Below, one piece after another: positions 35,010-46,587 of a DNA stretch of 64,000 bases. The stretch comes from Vanilla planifolia. Taxonomy: Eukaryota; Streptophyta; Magnoliopsida; Asparagales; Orchidaceae. Under the pieces are notes generated by a model, which was not told the DNA's origin, ran no database searches, and saw only the letters and a list, made by a program, of their open reading frames with translations. The DNA is taken from contig CM043868.1 in NCBI GenBank assembly GCA_023846275.1, positions 9,133,653-9,197,652 of the forward strand, written 5' to 3'. Each line of letters begins with the position of its first letter. The stretch's first letter is position 1. A program made the position numbers and the translations under genes.

Positions 35010-36121
35010 GAAATAAACCTTATTATTAAGGCAAAATACGGGGTCCCCTACGGGGGATCAAACAGGTAATCCGAGTACAAGAGCTTGCAAAACGGCTCAG
35101 GGAGGGGCTCACCCCGTCCCCAGCTGAAGCTGGACCAACACGCGGCACGCGCCATCCAGTCCGCCGACGCGTTGCCTTCCCTGTAAACACAAGAGATGAC
35201 GAGGGCGTCGAGGCCGCGAGCATGGAGAATTGCTTTGGCAAATACACCCCTCGTGAGCACCTGGGCAATGATATCACGTACGTCAAGCATAGCGTCCGTG
35301 GAGTCGGTTTGGACCTCGATGGCCCGGACGTCCGGGAACACTAATCTGGCCGCTTCAAAGGCCTCCAAGAGAGCGTAAACTTCCATGGCTCCACTAGCTT
35401 GAGATATAATTTTCTTTCCAAGCACCAGCAGGGGCTTGCCCACATGATCCCTGGCAACCAGACCAAGACCCGCCGAGTGATCCCCAACGGCTGCATCACA
35501 GTTGAATTTGACCCATCCAGTGGGAGGGGGAACCCAATTGTGGGCTACATTCAGTTCAGGTGAGCTGAATGGGTTCCCGCAGGACATGGAGGGACGCGTT
35601 CGGTGAAGCAGAGCAACCTCAATCTGCAGCTTGCGTATAATAAAACTGTAATTAGGCCTCTCATCGTAGTGCTTCTTCGCATTGCGGAAATCCCAGATGT
35701 AATACATTGCCGTGGCAATGGTGGCAGCGTACTTCCAATTATAATCAATGCTATGTGCTGGCGCTGCTACAAGTTCAAAGAGCCTCTGTAAATGCCCAGA
35801 GCCCACATCAGGAAGAGGACCAATCGCCGAGATGGCTTCGCGAAGTAGGTTGCAGCGCCAGATAGCCTGTGCATGCGGGCACTCCCAGACAAAGTGTTCC
35901 CGCGTCTCATCCGCAGGACAACCCCAGATACAGTTACTACACTCGGCAAGCCCTCTGCGAACGAGCCAGACTACGGTAGGAAGGTGATCACCCATCAGCC
36001 GCCAAAGGAAGAGTTTCACCCTAGGCAGCACCTTAAGCTTCCAGATCTGCTTCGAATACTTCGAGTTAACTTCCGCGACTTCAGACATATTGCCACCACG
36101 CATGTCATCTAGATTTTGAAG
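35010..36121 (-). mobile_element. 5'-truncated LINE
   Basis: A minus-strand LINE of which only the last 1.1 kb is present. Its 3' end is at the left, where the minus strand reads TTGCCTTAATAATAAGG, a TAA-type tail. The body is clearly richer in G+C than its surroundings. It separates two copies of the PLR upstream segment, ending at the last base of one and starting at the first base of the other. Confidence 0.9.
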
Positions 36122-36136
36122 CTTGCAATTAGTCAT
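35048..36136 (-). pseudogene. LINE ORF2 C-terminal part (zinc-binding and RNase H domains)
   Basis: An open frame of 362 codons. Residues ~25-95 form the zinc-binding region that follows reverse transcriptase in plant LINEs (C69, C73, H81, C86). Residues ~205-335 form an RNase H domain with D213, E252, D278 and D326, introduced by PPPTGWVKFNCDAA. The endonuclease and reverse transcriptase domains are missing, so the element is dead although this part of the frame is intact. The first few codons come from the flanking PLR upstream sequence, so the annotated start is artificial. It resembles the C-terminal frame of the LINE at 60004-61434 and belongs to a related family. Confidence 0.92.
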
Positions 36137-36513
36137 CTAGATTGTAATTTTTTAAATATAGTCCCTCTAAATTAGGCAACTACTAAACCACTTATTAATA
36201 TTAAAGGCTATTAACAAAGATTTATTTTAATTTCAATATTGGAATTAAGTCTATTTCTCGTGATCTGAATAAAAAATTATTTTTTATAAGAATTTTGTAA
36301 AGAAAGATCATTTTGTTTGTCATCAAAACCTGAAAAAAGTAAATAATAAAACTTCAATGGTCTGAATAAAATAATATTACTTTTATTTTAAATAGAATCT
36401 AAAAGTGTGAATAGTATTATGAATTTTCAATTTCATTAAACCCACTATAACTGCTTTTTCCTGCCTATATATTTCCTAGAGAGAGAGTGTGTGTGTGCGT
36501 GTGAGAAATAGAA
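36122..36513 (+). promoter_or_regulatory. Upstream region of the PLR gene
   Basis: Similar to 34470-35009 but lacking about 190 bases of its middle, and to 57640-57817 upstream of PLR pseudogene 2. A TATA-like TATATAT lies at 36466-36472, 42 bases before the ATG. The interval holds a GA run followed by a GT run (36478-36504). If this TATA box is used, the leader is only about 10-15 bases long; an upstream start is also possible. Confidence 0.6.
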
Positions 36514-38869
36514 ATGGAGATAGAGATAGAGCGAAGCGTTAAAAAGAAGACCAAGGTTCTGGTGGTTGGTGGAACGGGGTACCTTGGGAGAAGGTTGGTT
36601 GGTGCAAGCTTAGCTGCAGGGTACCCAACATTTGTGCTGCTTCGGCCGGAGATCGGCGTCGACATAGACAAGGTGCAGCTGCTACTGTCCTTTAAACAGC
36701 AAGGAGCTCGCCTCGTGGAGGGTTCATTCTCCGATCACCGGAGCCTCGTCGCCGCCGTCCGCCAAGTTGACGTGGTGATCTGTGCCATTTCCGGCGTTCA
36801 CATCAGGAGTCACCATATACTTCTCCAGCTCAAGCTGGTCCATGCCATCAAAGAGGCCGGGAACATAAAGGTTATTGTAGGACTCTCTTTCTCTCTCTAA
36901 ATTTACATAAAGAGCTTTGCTATAAAGTTTAATTAGTTTGGATTTTAAAACATTTATTTATCCACTTTAAAAAAATGAAAAAACTTCTTAAATATTTTGT
37001 TTACCAATCACGCTTTAAACAACGTGTTTTAGCAAAAACTTTCATTTGCAAAAGTTCTTCCAAAAATTTATAAATCTTTTAAGAAAATTTGATTTAACAC
37101 AAAGACTTGTATAAATTAAATCTTTAATTCATTGACACATAAAGTCGTCTTAGTGTTTCATATTGTGTTTGTGAATAATTTTTCAGTTTAAAAAACTTTA
37201 AAAAAGATTTTAAAATCAGTTTTATGTAGGCTAAAATGAAGTTTTATGCCTTATAGATAACAGAATAATAAGTTTTCACTCCATAGAAACAATAATTTCC
37301 GTTCATAGAAATTGAAAATAGATAACTTAAAAACAATTTAGATAAAAACTTTTAATTCAAAAACAAAATATTTTCTCTCTGCAATTAGTGTCGTCTGTAT
37401 TTTTTAAATTTAATTTTTAGTGCCGGCCTTGCTATGAAATTTAATTTTTAATTCATCTAAACCTAATGTTAAAAAATCATATTATTTAATTAGTATGTCA
37501 TAAAAACCTTATATGATATCTCATATATAGATTAATATTTTTTTCTCTCTTTTTATATCTAACATAAAATAATTTTTTTTTGTATCTTAAAAAGTCTCAT
37601 AAAAGTCTATCAACTTAAATGTTAATTATCAGAAGAAGTGCATTATTTTGAATAGAAGAATTATATAACTTATATTTTTACTTGAATTTTAAGTATCAAT
37701 AAAGTGAGGAATAATAAAAGTTTAAACATCTTTTTTTTTTTCTCGACAGAGATTCTTTCCCTCCGAATTTGGGACTGACCCGGCAAGAATGGCACACGCA
37801 TTGGCCCCTGGGAGAGTAACCTTCGACGATAAGATGGTGGTTAGGAAGGCAATAGAGGAAGCCAACATTCCCTTTACTTATGTTTCTGCAAACTGCTCCA
37901 TGGGTTACTTTGTTGGTGGCCTTTGCCAACCAGGAAAGATAATCCCTTCAAGAGAAAGCGTAAGCTTGCTTGGAGATGGCAACGTGATGGGTAAGCCTTC
38001 CATCTAGACTCAGTAAGGGTACTATTATTTTTGAATGATATTATGTTAAAAAGTTCTCTTAAATCTTACTGTTGTCAAACATTTATTAGATAATTTTTTT
38101 AAGCAACCTTGATCTTGGTTATACATTCATTAGATAATTTCAAGGTCATATTCTAATCAAACTTTCAAAAATATTCTAAAATCTCTAAAAACTTCTACTG
38201 TAATAATTGTTATAACTATTATTTTTGTTAAACCCAAGAATCTTTGCCACTTCTGGCCCATATATTGCTTAGCATTAGTCAATCTTTTGAACAAAAATTT
38301 ATAATTTTTTAAAGTCTTTCTTTTAACATGTACTTTCTTACTTTTCTTTATCGGTTGTATGTGTCAATCCAACCTTCCCAAGTTACCGCTAAACAGTTTT
38401 CATGAATGTTTATTTATTATTCCATTGTAGCGGTCTATGTCGACGAGGATGACATTGCGACATACACCATCAAGGCGATCGATGACCAACGAACACTAAA
38501 AAAAACCTTGTATATTAGACCACTGGAGAACATACTCTCACAGAGAGAAGTGGTTAAGGCATGGGAAGAGCTAATTGGTAAAGAGCTTGAGAAGACTAAC
38601 ATTTTAAAAGAGGACTTCATTAATCTCGTTGAAGGTGAATAGAAGAAATTTTCTCATTTTAAGCAATTTATACAACTCACAGTAGACTTTGTTCACATAT
38701 TTCACGCGAAGTATATGAAAAACAGGTTGGCCTGGGACGTTATTATCATGTCTTCTATGAAGGTTGTTTGACAAATTTCGAGATAGGGGATCAGGGGGAA
38801 GAGGCCTCAAATTTGTATCTCGAGGTTACATATACTCGAGTCAAGGATTATTTGAAGCGTTATCTATGA
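36514..38869 (+). CDS. PLR: Pinoresinol-lariciresinol reductase-like gene, four exons
   Basis: Exons 36514-36870, 37750-37990, 38431-38634 and 38712-38869 join to 960 bases, encoding 319 residues, close to the usual family length. All introns are GT-AG, and the joins restore family motifs (NIKRFFPSEFG, VYVDEDDIATYT). The protein is an NADPH-dependent reductase of the isoflavone reductase-like atypical short-chain dehydrogenase family. The nucleotide-binding motif GGTGYLG is at 19-25, the catalytic lysine at K147 in FDDK, and the C-terminal NFEIG at 289-293. The segment RPEIGVDIDKVQLLLSFK and overall match favour PLR over phenylcoumaran benzylic ether or isoflavone reductases. PLRs reduce pinoresinol to lariciresinol and then secoisolariciresinol in the cytosol. 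Oddity: NCSMGYF at 167-173 where PLRs usually have NCFAGYF. Exact substrate and stereochemistry cannot be read from sequence. The 3' boundary of exon 3 is chosen for frame and consensus (AG/GTGAAT). Confidence 0.92.
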
Positions 38870-41689
38870 ATTTCCCTCTAAAACTTTGTGATGTTGTCAT
38901 GTGTTAATGGATGCTATTTCGCTTGTTGAGTTCCCAAGTATTTCGAGATAGAATAAGAAAGCTAGCAATTTTATGGTAAAAATAATGTTTTGACCTTCTA
39001 ATTAGTTCGCCTCAGTTGTTTGGGTCTTTATTGAAATTTAGTTCAACACATAGGCTTTTACAATTTTCCTATCTTAAAAGGTTATGATAATTCTTTCTTC
39101 TTCTAGATTAAGAATTATGTTGGCATATAGATCAATTCATTGGTGATGAAAAAGAAGACATCACAATATGAAGTAAAAGTCTAAAAATATTAATGGTGAT
39201 TTAAATGGTTATAACTATTATAACACATTTTAGTTTATGTTCATAACTATTATATAACACATGCCTAATCCCTTTTGCAAGGTAATATTTTTAAAGACCT
39301 TAATTATTTGATTTGATAAAAACTTTAAATAACAACATAAAAACTTATATGATATTTTCACTAAAATAAATTGACATGGATGTCATTAAAATTTATGTAA
39401 TATCAAGATGTCGATCATTTGGAAATTTACAATAAAAATAAAAACTAAGAGAGATATCATTGAAATATGTTAAGAAAAATCTAGATAAATTTTCTATAGT
39501 ATTGAAATATAGTTTTTTACTGTTTTTCAAAAATATAATTAATTAAATAACCACATAATCTTATCTATTGGGTATCATCATTATGTAAGACATATTTGTA
39601 TTTGTAGATGTAAGGATTGCTACTTATGAGAAAGTATTAACCATAGTGATATATTTGTCAAACATGACTACCTAGTTGGCTGCTTAAGAGGAAGTGAGGT
39701 CTCGAAGCACCTCAAGACTGATGAAGTCGTTGAGGTATCAAGATGCTAGCCTTGAATAATTTACTCTATAAAATCCTAAGCTAGGATCATGGGTGCTAAA
39801 AGGCATGATATGGTCTTGAGATATTAATTGCTCAAGTAGATTCTCTCTTGAACTAAGCATCAAGTTTTGGAGACAATCAACCACATTCAAAAGAAAATTA
39901 GCAAAAACTTTCCTATGAGTATCATTGCCTTTCCTTCTTTATCACCAAATGTTATTTGCACACCTTTCATTTGTACATCCATTCTTAATAACGAGGCCCA
40001 ATACAAATATATATTGTATAATATGTAGCTATCAAAGGTATTTTGTTAGTTATTCATTTAAAAAAAATATTGACACTTCTAGCTACAATTCCCCAAGTAC
40101 AAAAATTTAATTAAAATTGATTATTGTGATAATTCTATCATAACTAAAAACAAAATGTACACATCTCAAATGTTTTCTAAAACAAACCACTAATAAAACT
40201 ATAGCAATGATCATTTATTCTTAAACTTTCTTATTAAAAATTTCAAAAATTATCATAAATTAGCTAGCTTATATAGAAATACTCAAGTAGTCTTATGAAT
40301 TATTAACATTTCATAATCAGATCACCATCGAAAATTCACAAAAATTGAAATAAGAAGATAAACACAATAGCATCACAACACAAAAGATTGATGTAGAAAC
40401 TTTGTACGGTAAAATCAAATTCAAGAGAAGCCCAAGAATAAGGATAGCATTCAAAAACCTTAGATTGACTAAAAACTAAAATCCTTGATGCATAAAGGTG
40501 ACTTATTGCCACTTAGCAACTTATTAAGTAAGTGATTTCCAAGATTCATGAAGAAATATCTTTGATCCATAAATATAGGAGTTCTTTATTAACAAAAATA
40601 AGTTATAGAATAAAGTTGTTGTATTAAAGCAAAATTGGAGATATAGTGTTGGCAAATTAAGGTGGATGAAAGTATGACAATGATGTGAAGAAAACAAAGC
40701 ACTAGAGAAGAATAATACTAAAAGAGTTTCGAGTGAAACAATAGTTAAAGTAAAACTAGAATTGTACCATCCTATTGGATTCATTAGGTGCCTTTAGAGA
40801 GCATTGTCAGGAACCCATAGTCAGAATGAATAAGAATGTGGTTAATGTGGTGGCGTCAAGGATGGAATAGTTACACTTGATAGACATGATGGCATTTCAA
40901 AATGTGGTTGGGATATTAATGCTAATGTTAATAAAGAAAAATTTAAAACTCATTTGCTAATTGAGGTAGAGATATACCACATTTTAACAAAGAGGGCATT
41001 GACAATTTCATGTGACTTGCATCAACACTAAAAAATAGATTGACTCAAATAGGATAAGTTTCTACTCATTATCATCAACATGAGAGACTATATTGCAATG
41101 CTAGTATAAAATAAATCTTCATCACATAAATTGCACCTAAATGGGACTATCACAAATAAAAGCTTTGTCTTTTGCTTTTCTACCTTCACCTACAATCAAG
41201 ATGTTGATGTGATTTCTTTTGTATAAAAACAATTCTCCTCTCCCTATGTGCTCAACTTCTTTCACTCATCTTCCATATTATGGACGCTATATCTTTGTTA
41301 TTTATGGTATATGTGATTGCTTACACATAGGATAAAATAAATATAAACTCTTTAGATAAATAAATGAATAAATGGAAGGAGATAATTTTAATGGGTAATG
41401 ATATATGATTCAATATCAAAAAATACAATAATATATTATACATCTTATCTCAAAATTAGTTAACAATGAAAGCAAATCCAAAAGCTTGAAGTAAGTGATA
41501 ATGGCTAACCAATATGGTTTCTTTGAGAAATACGCCTTTTTCATGGGATGCATAAATGTTCTTCTTTTAATAAATAATATAATTAGGGTTGAGAATATGG
41601 TCTATTATGTTTGTCATTAACTTTGTGTTCATCAACTTTTAGCTTTTTCTATTTTGCTTACTAAATGAAACCTTATACCTCTTGCTTCC
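38870..41689. repeat. PLR downstream block, copy 2
   Basis: 3' flank of the PLR gene, collinear with 20477-22885 behind PLR pseudogene 1 except for about 510 extra bases at 39185-39697. The 3' untranslated part (GTGATGTTGTCATGTG, 38888 on) also occurs in pseudogene 2. No coding sequence is recognised; the minus-strand frame at 40524-40784 corresponds to the one at 21781-22026 but has no identifiable product. Confidence 0.75.
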
Positions 41690-43240
41690 TCCTTTTTTTT
41701 TCATCAATGAAGAAAATTAGAAATATTAATTTAGCTACCCTAGGTCATGACTATGTCTATTCTCTTTAATATGGCTAAACTAACTTGAGAAATAAATTAA
41801 ACAATGATAATACTTCTCCTTCATCATCCATCCTTTCTTCTTCCTTGGGTAATAAGAAACCAAACTCTTTTTTACGTAACTGTTTATGCACCATTCATAT
41901 TCTTTCATAATCTTCTTTTCTCTTATCATCATGTACAAGGAATATGCTTATCATTGGCTTAGTTACTATACAACCAAACCCTAATTTTATTTTTATAGTT
42001 AGATTATGGTTTTCAAAAATCAATTAAAGTTTAGAGATGTTTATGACTTTTAAATTAAGAGGGGTAAGAAATTATCTATAATAGTTAATAAAAAAATTAG
42101 TTTGTTCACTCATATTAATTGGAATAGAAAAGCTTGAAAATGTTAAATTTTATTACTAAAATTTTTATTCCCACTCTCATTCTACTCTCTTATTAGCCAT
42201 TGTCATTCCCATTATCCCTTCATTATCCTCTTCTTCTCTCTAACAATTTTTCTTATTTTATCAATCAATTTGCTACAATGTTTCTTTTTCTTATTACCAA
42301 TTGTCACATCTCTCAATACCATTCATGCTCTTGCCTTTTTAACTCTAATTGCAAATAATGCTCCATCAAATTAATTTTTTTCTCTCTCTATGAGTAGTCC
42401 CTTAAGTTGTCACTAATCTTCTTTTAGGGATTCCATTACCAAGATAAGAATAATGTTTCCTCTTTCGTTAGTCATTTCACCTTAGGAGTCATTGTCATTC
42501 TTGTTGTCTTTAGTAATAATAATGTCCCCTCTTTAGTGTTGATTATGTTGTCACAAAAATTACAAGACATTATTAACATTGTCATGATTTGCAAGCATGA
42601 CCATCCATGGTGGGATTATCTTCTCATCTTTGGTGACTTTAATTGTTAACAAAGTTATGTTATTAATTACTACTTTCATGTATTTTAATTCATTATAAAC
42701 ATAGGTATTTATATAAATCATTTTGTTGGTATTGATTAATAATAACATGGATATCTTAATCCTTAATGTAGGCTAAATATATATTAAACAATGTATGATG
42801 ATATTTTATGAGAGTGTTATTATTTAAATGTAATATCTATATTTATTTTATTTTATTGTAGATCAAATGACTTAAGGCTTTTATGGGTGCTTAGATTAGA
42901 GAATACAATAGGTTTTATTCAAGTTATATAATTTTTTTGGTTTAATAATATTTTTTAATAATCCCTTTTTATGTCTTTTCTTTATAGATGTAACACATGA
43001 GCAAGTTAATTTGTATGTTTAGCTTATTCTACTAGCCAAACATTTTTTTTATATGTTATTATTGCATATTTTGAGTAGATGAAATGTTGAAATTATGCAC
43101 AATTACAAATAAACAAATGTATTGTGTTGGGTCCTAAAGAAGGGGACTAAATTATTATTACAAGATTTAAAAAAAATTTTTTTGATAAACTCAAAAATAA
43201 ATAAAACTTTTAAAACTACCTTATATAGTGCCACACTCCT
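41690..43240. repeat. Block R copy 4 with start of block T
   Basis: Collinear with 2240-3780. TCATCAATGAAGAAAATTAG near 41702 and CTACCCTAGGTCATGA near 41736 mark its start. Block T begins near 43136 (GTTGGGTCCTAAAGAAG) and breaks off at about 43240, where block S starts. No gene is seen. Confidence 0.75.
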
Positions 43241-43244
43241 AGTT

Positions 43245-44970
43245 GAGAGAACCAAATGGATATCTAATAAATAATATTTCTTGGAGTTATATCATTGGGG
43301 CCAATGATTGATAAAATGCTTATATAATTGTTTAACTTGATAAGTTGAGATAGTCTTAGATGATATTCCTAATCATTATATTAAATATATTCTATTTATA
43401 TTTGAAATAGGGCATTATCATTACATACTTATTTTTATAGTGTGATTTGAAGATTCTTTATAGAGCTTTGTCTCAATCCTCCTTATTTTTACATGCTACT
43501 CCAAAGAGATAGAAACTTAGGAGATAAAGTTGTGTGCTTTTGTGTTGTATATGTAGTAGTTTCAATAGTCTTGCTTGTATCTTTAAATTCCATAGTAGTG
43601 ATGTTATTTCATTATAACTCAACTATTTGTATGTTGATATACTAGGTATGTATTGGACATCTTATCTTATACTTGGATATTAGCATATTTTATACTATTT
43701 TTATATGCTAGATTTTTGGACTTATGTATTATTTATGAGTTATGATGTTTCCTCGATATGGTGGCATGTATGGATTGCATTATAGGTTTCTTGAGTACCA
43801 TGTATGCTAGTGTAGTTGATGAGTTACCTTATAATGAACTAATTCAGTATCAATTGGGTGACCAAATGATAAAGAGCATTATTCATTTTGGACAACATAC
43901 CATGAACATGATTAAATTTGGGCATCATAACACCTAGTAAGAATTTCTTACTAAATGAGTGAAAGATAGTTAACTAAGTACATTGACTGATGTATGGGTT
44001 TTATTTCATCTAGAGATTTGATAAAAAAAAGTTTTAGTATTAAAACATTTAGTGTGACACTTGATTACCTTGCTTTTATTGCATTTTATTATCTTTTTTA
44101 TTGATATGTATGACTTTCTTAAATGACGAGTGTGCTGATACTACCTCATCACTATAGCTATTGATTCCAATTTTTGTCATTTTTAGTACTAACACTTTTG
44201 TTGCATTTTATAGGTCGATTATATCTTCGCAATTTTTTTATATAATTTGAGCCAAAGTCGCTGTATGACATGTTTAATAGGTTTATGGATTTTTCTTATG
44301 AGCAAGTTTACTTTGTATGATTTTTAAGTTTATCTAAATCAAGAATTGCAATTAGTTCTTGTTGTGACTCTATATTTCCATTACTAATTTCTCTTAAACC
44401 CCACCACATTACTTTATTTCCTATTTCTTACCATCAAATAAGTTTTAACCATTGCATAAATGTTTGGTTTATAACTTGGAATAAGTGTTTCACTTTTTGT
44501 TAAAAATAAAATAAAATTGAAGTCATGTTATTAAACGCCTAAACATTAATTCAATAGCTTTAGGTTGAAATTTATAAGTCCTTAGCATATGTTAAGCTAT
44601 CCCAAATTTTTTAATGTCATTTAATTAGTGATTGAGTTGGTTTCTATGTTTAATTTCAAAGCAAAATTGATTTTCTTATTGATAGAAACAATAAAGCTTT
44701 CAATATCTAGCATATCTACTTTCTAGAATGTCTTGGTTAACAACATAACTTAACAAGAATCCAATCAAATGTACCTTCAAACTTATAATCTAGTTTTTTT
44801 AAATAGGCTTATAATCCTAATCTAGAATTATGCTTTATAAGTTGTAGAGGTTTTAAAGTCCATGTTGATCACCATAAAACTTCCTAAACTTAAAATTTTG
44901 TTGAAGTTATTATTTTGAAATTTTGACAAAGTTTTGGATCCTAATTAAACAAGTAAAATAGTTTTAAATA
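43245..44970. repeat. Duplicated AT-rich block S, copy 2
   Basis: Collinear with 13290-14860 with an extra ~95 bases near 44320-44430. No coding sequence is recognised. Confidence 0.8.
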
Positions 44971-45359
44971 GTTTTGCCCTATAGAAGCATGTGCTTTGAT
45001 TATTTCAAAATGTTATGGAATCATTTCAACAAAGAAATAGATTAACACGATGCTTTGGTAAAGATCATGTTTAAGAACCCTACTTATATGTATCTTGCCA
45101 TTTTACCATCAACTTGAGTACATTAGGTGCGAGTTGCTAAATTACGATCCCTTTAGGATAAGATCCCTCACGTTAAAGGTTTCTATAAGTCTTTAACTTC
45201 TAAGAAAGTTCTTATTTGCTTGATAATTTTTTGATGTTTCAATTTAAAACTAAAATCAACTTGGGTAGACCTTTGTATAGATATTTTTCTTAAACATAAG
45301 CATTTCTCTATTTCTTATAAGCCAAAAAAAAGTTTTAGTATATCCTTAAAATAATCTCA
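44971..45359. repeat. LTR-derived fragment (putative)
   Basis: 45070-45350 resembles 46300-46575, the end of the decayed chromovirus 5' LTR just before its primer site. Both have AAGAAC(C/T)CTAC, then CCATCAACTTGA, and later ACATTAG(G/A)TG and GTCCTTAACTTCT-like landmarks. It is read as the end of another LTR. 44990-45070 is a block W piece. Confidence 0.5.
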
Positions 45360-46587
45360 TAGTTTCACTATGCAAAATGTGGTTTATTTTTTCATCAAAT
45401 TAGGTTTCTTGGGTTATTTCTACTGCTCGTTGTTGTCTATCACTATTATCACCATCATTCACAGCTGTTGTTACCATTATGTCGCTACGACCTACTCTGC
45501 TTACTTGGCATGCACTGACCCACAAGGCCTGCTCTGCCACAAAAATTATATCGACCCATTAACGTATGCCGAACCTTCAACCAACTCTGATCCCTGTTGA
45601 TCTACCTCAACTTACACAGATCTATAATTCTTGAACCTACACTAACCTGACAACCTGTGTTGATATGCTCTAATCTATAGCCACCAATGAACCAAACACG
45701 AGGTTTTGGTGGTCCTCTCCACATGCATCGCATCAATCAACCTTGATGTCACATCATTGCTTGACAGACCACTACTCAAAATGCTTATGCCCTTTGGGCA
45801 TTGCTTATTGCATTCCATTTGAGACATTTCAAGGCAACATTTTGGCAAAATTCAAAGTATTTTTTTATAACTTGTGAAAACATTTGAAATTCTTAAAATA
45901 TACTTTCCAAAATATGAATCTTAATATTCTTAAATGTTTTTTCATATTCTTAGGTTTACAAATTACTATTATAATATTGAGGTTTCTATAAATAGGGATG
46001 CTCATCATGTTAGAAGTAATAAAATTTTGAATGAAGTTATGAAATAATATCGCCAAACTTGTTTGATGTGAGCATGTCATTTATGATCAATCTAATGATG
46101 TCATTCTAGAGGTATATTGGGAAGATGAGTGATAGGAACAAATAGGGAGATCCAAACCTGTAATCTTATATTTATATACTAACAAATCTCTATGAGAGGG
46201 CTTAGCCTTACTACCATTTATTTTTTCTTAGTAAGAAAATTAATTATTGTGCCAAATTATTTAGTTTGTGCAAGTGAACATTTGAATTTCTTTATTTGTT
46301 TTCTAAGAACTCTACTATTGTAAACCTTATCACTTCACCATCAACTTGATTACATTAGATGTGGATTACTAAACTACTCTCCTTTTAAGTTGACATTTCT
46401 TATGTAAAAGATTTATTTGAGTCCTTAACTTCTTGAGAAGTTCTTACTTCATGATCCTTGGATTTTTTTTATTCAAAAGTAAAGCACATATGATAGTTCC
46501 TTGTATAGATATATTGCTTGGACCTTAGCATGTCTCTATTATTTATAAGATAATGAAAGTTTTTAGCATATCATCTAACATCAAATT
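45360..46587 (+). repeat. 5' LTR of the decayed chromovirus (putative)
   Basis: Same order of parts as the young element's LTR: a relatively GC-rich block (about 45430-45730), a TATA box CTATAAATAGG at about 45989-45999, then about 590 bases to the primer-binding site, against 585 in the intact LTR. Base-level similarity is weak and the left edge is a guess. The 76-codon frame at 45370-45600 is in the GC-rich part and has no recognisable product. Confidence 0.5.

Noticed and set aside
36465..36671. Minus-strand frame over PLR exon 1 (and 57763-58147)
   Set aside because: Antisense shadow of the conserved exon, extended by the GA/GT microsatellite that encodes repeated Ser-Ile and Thr-His.
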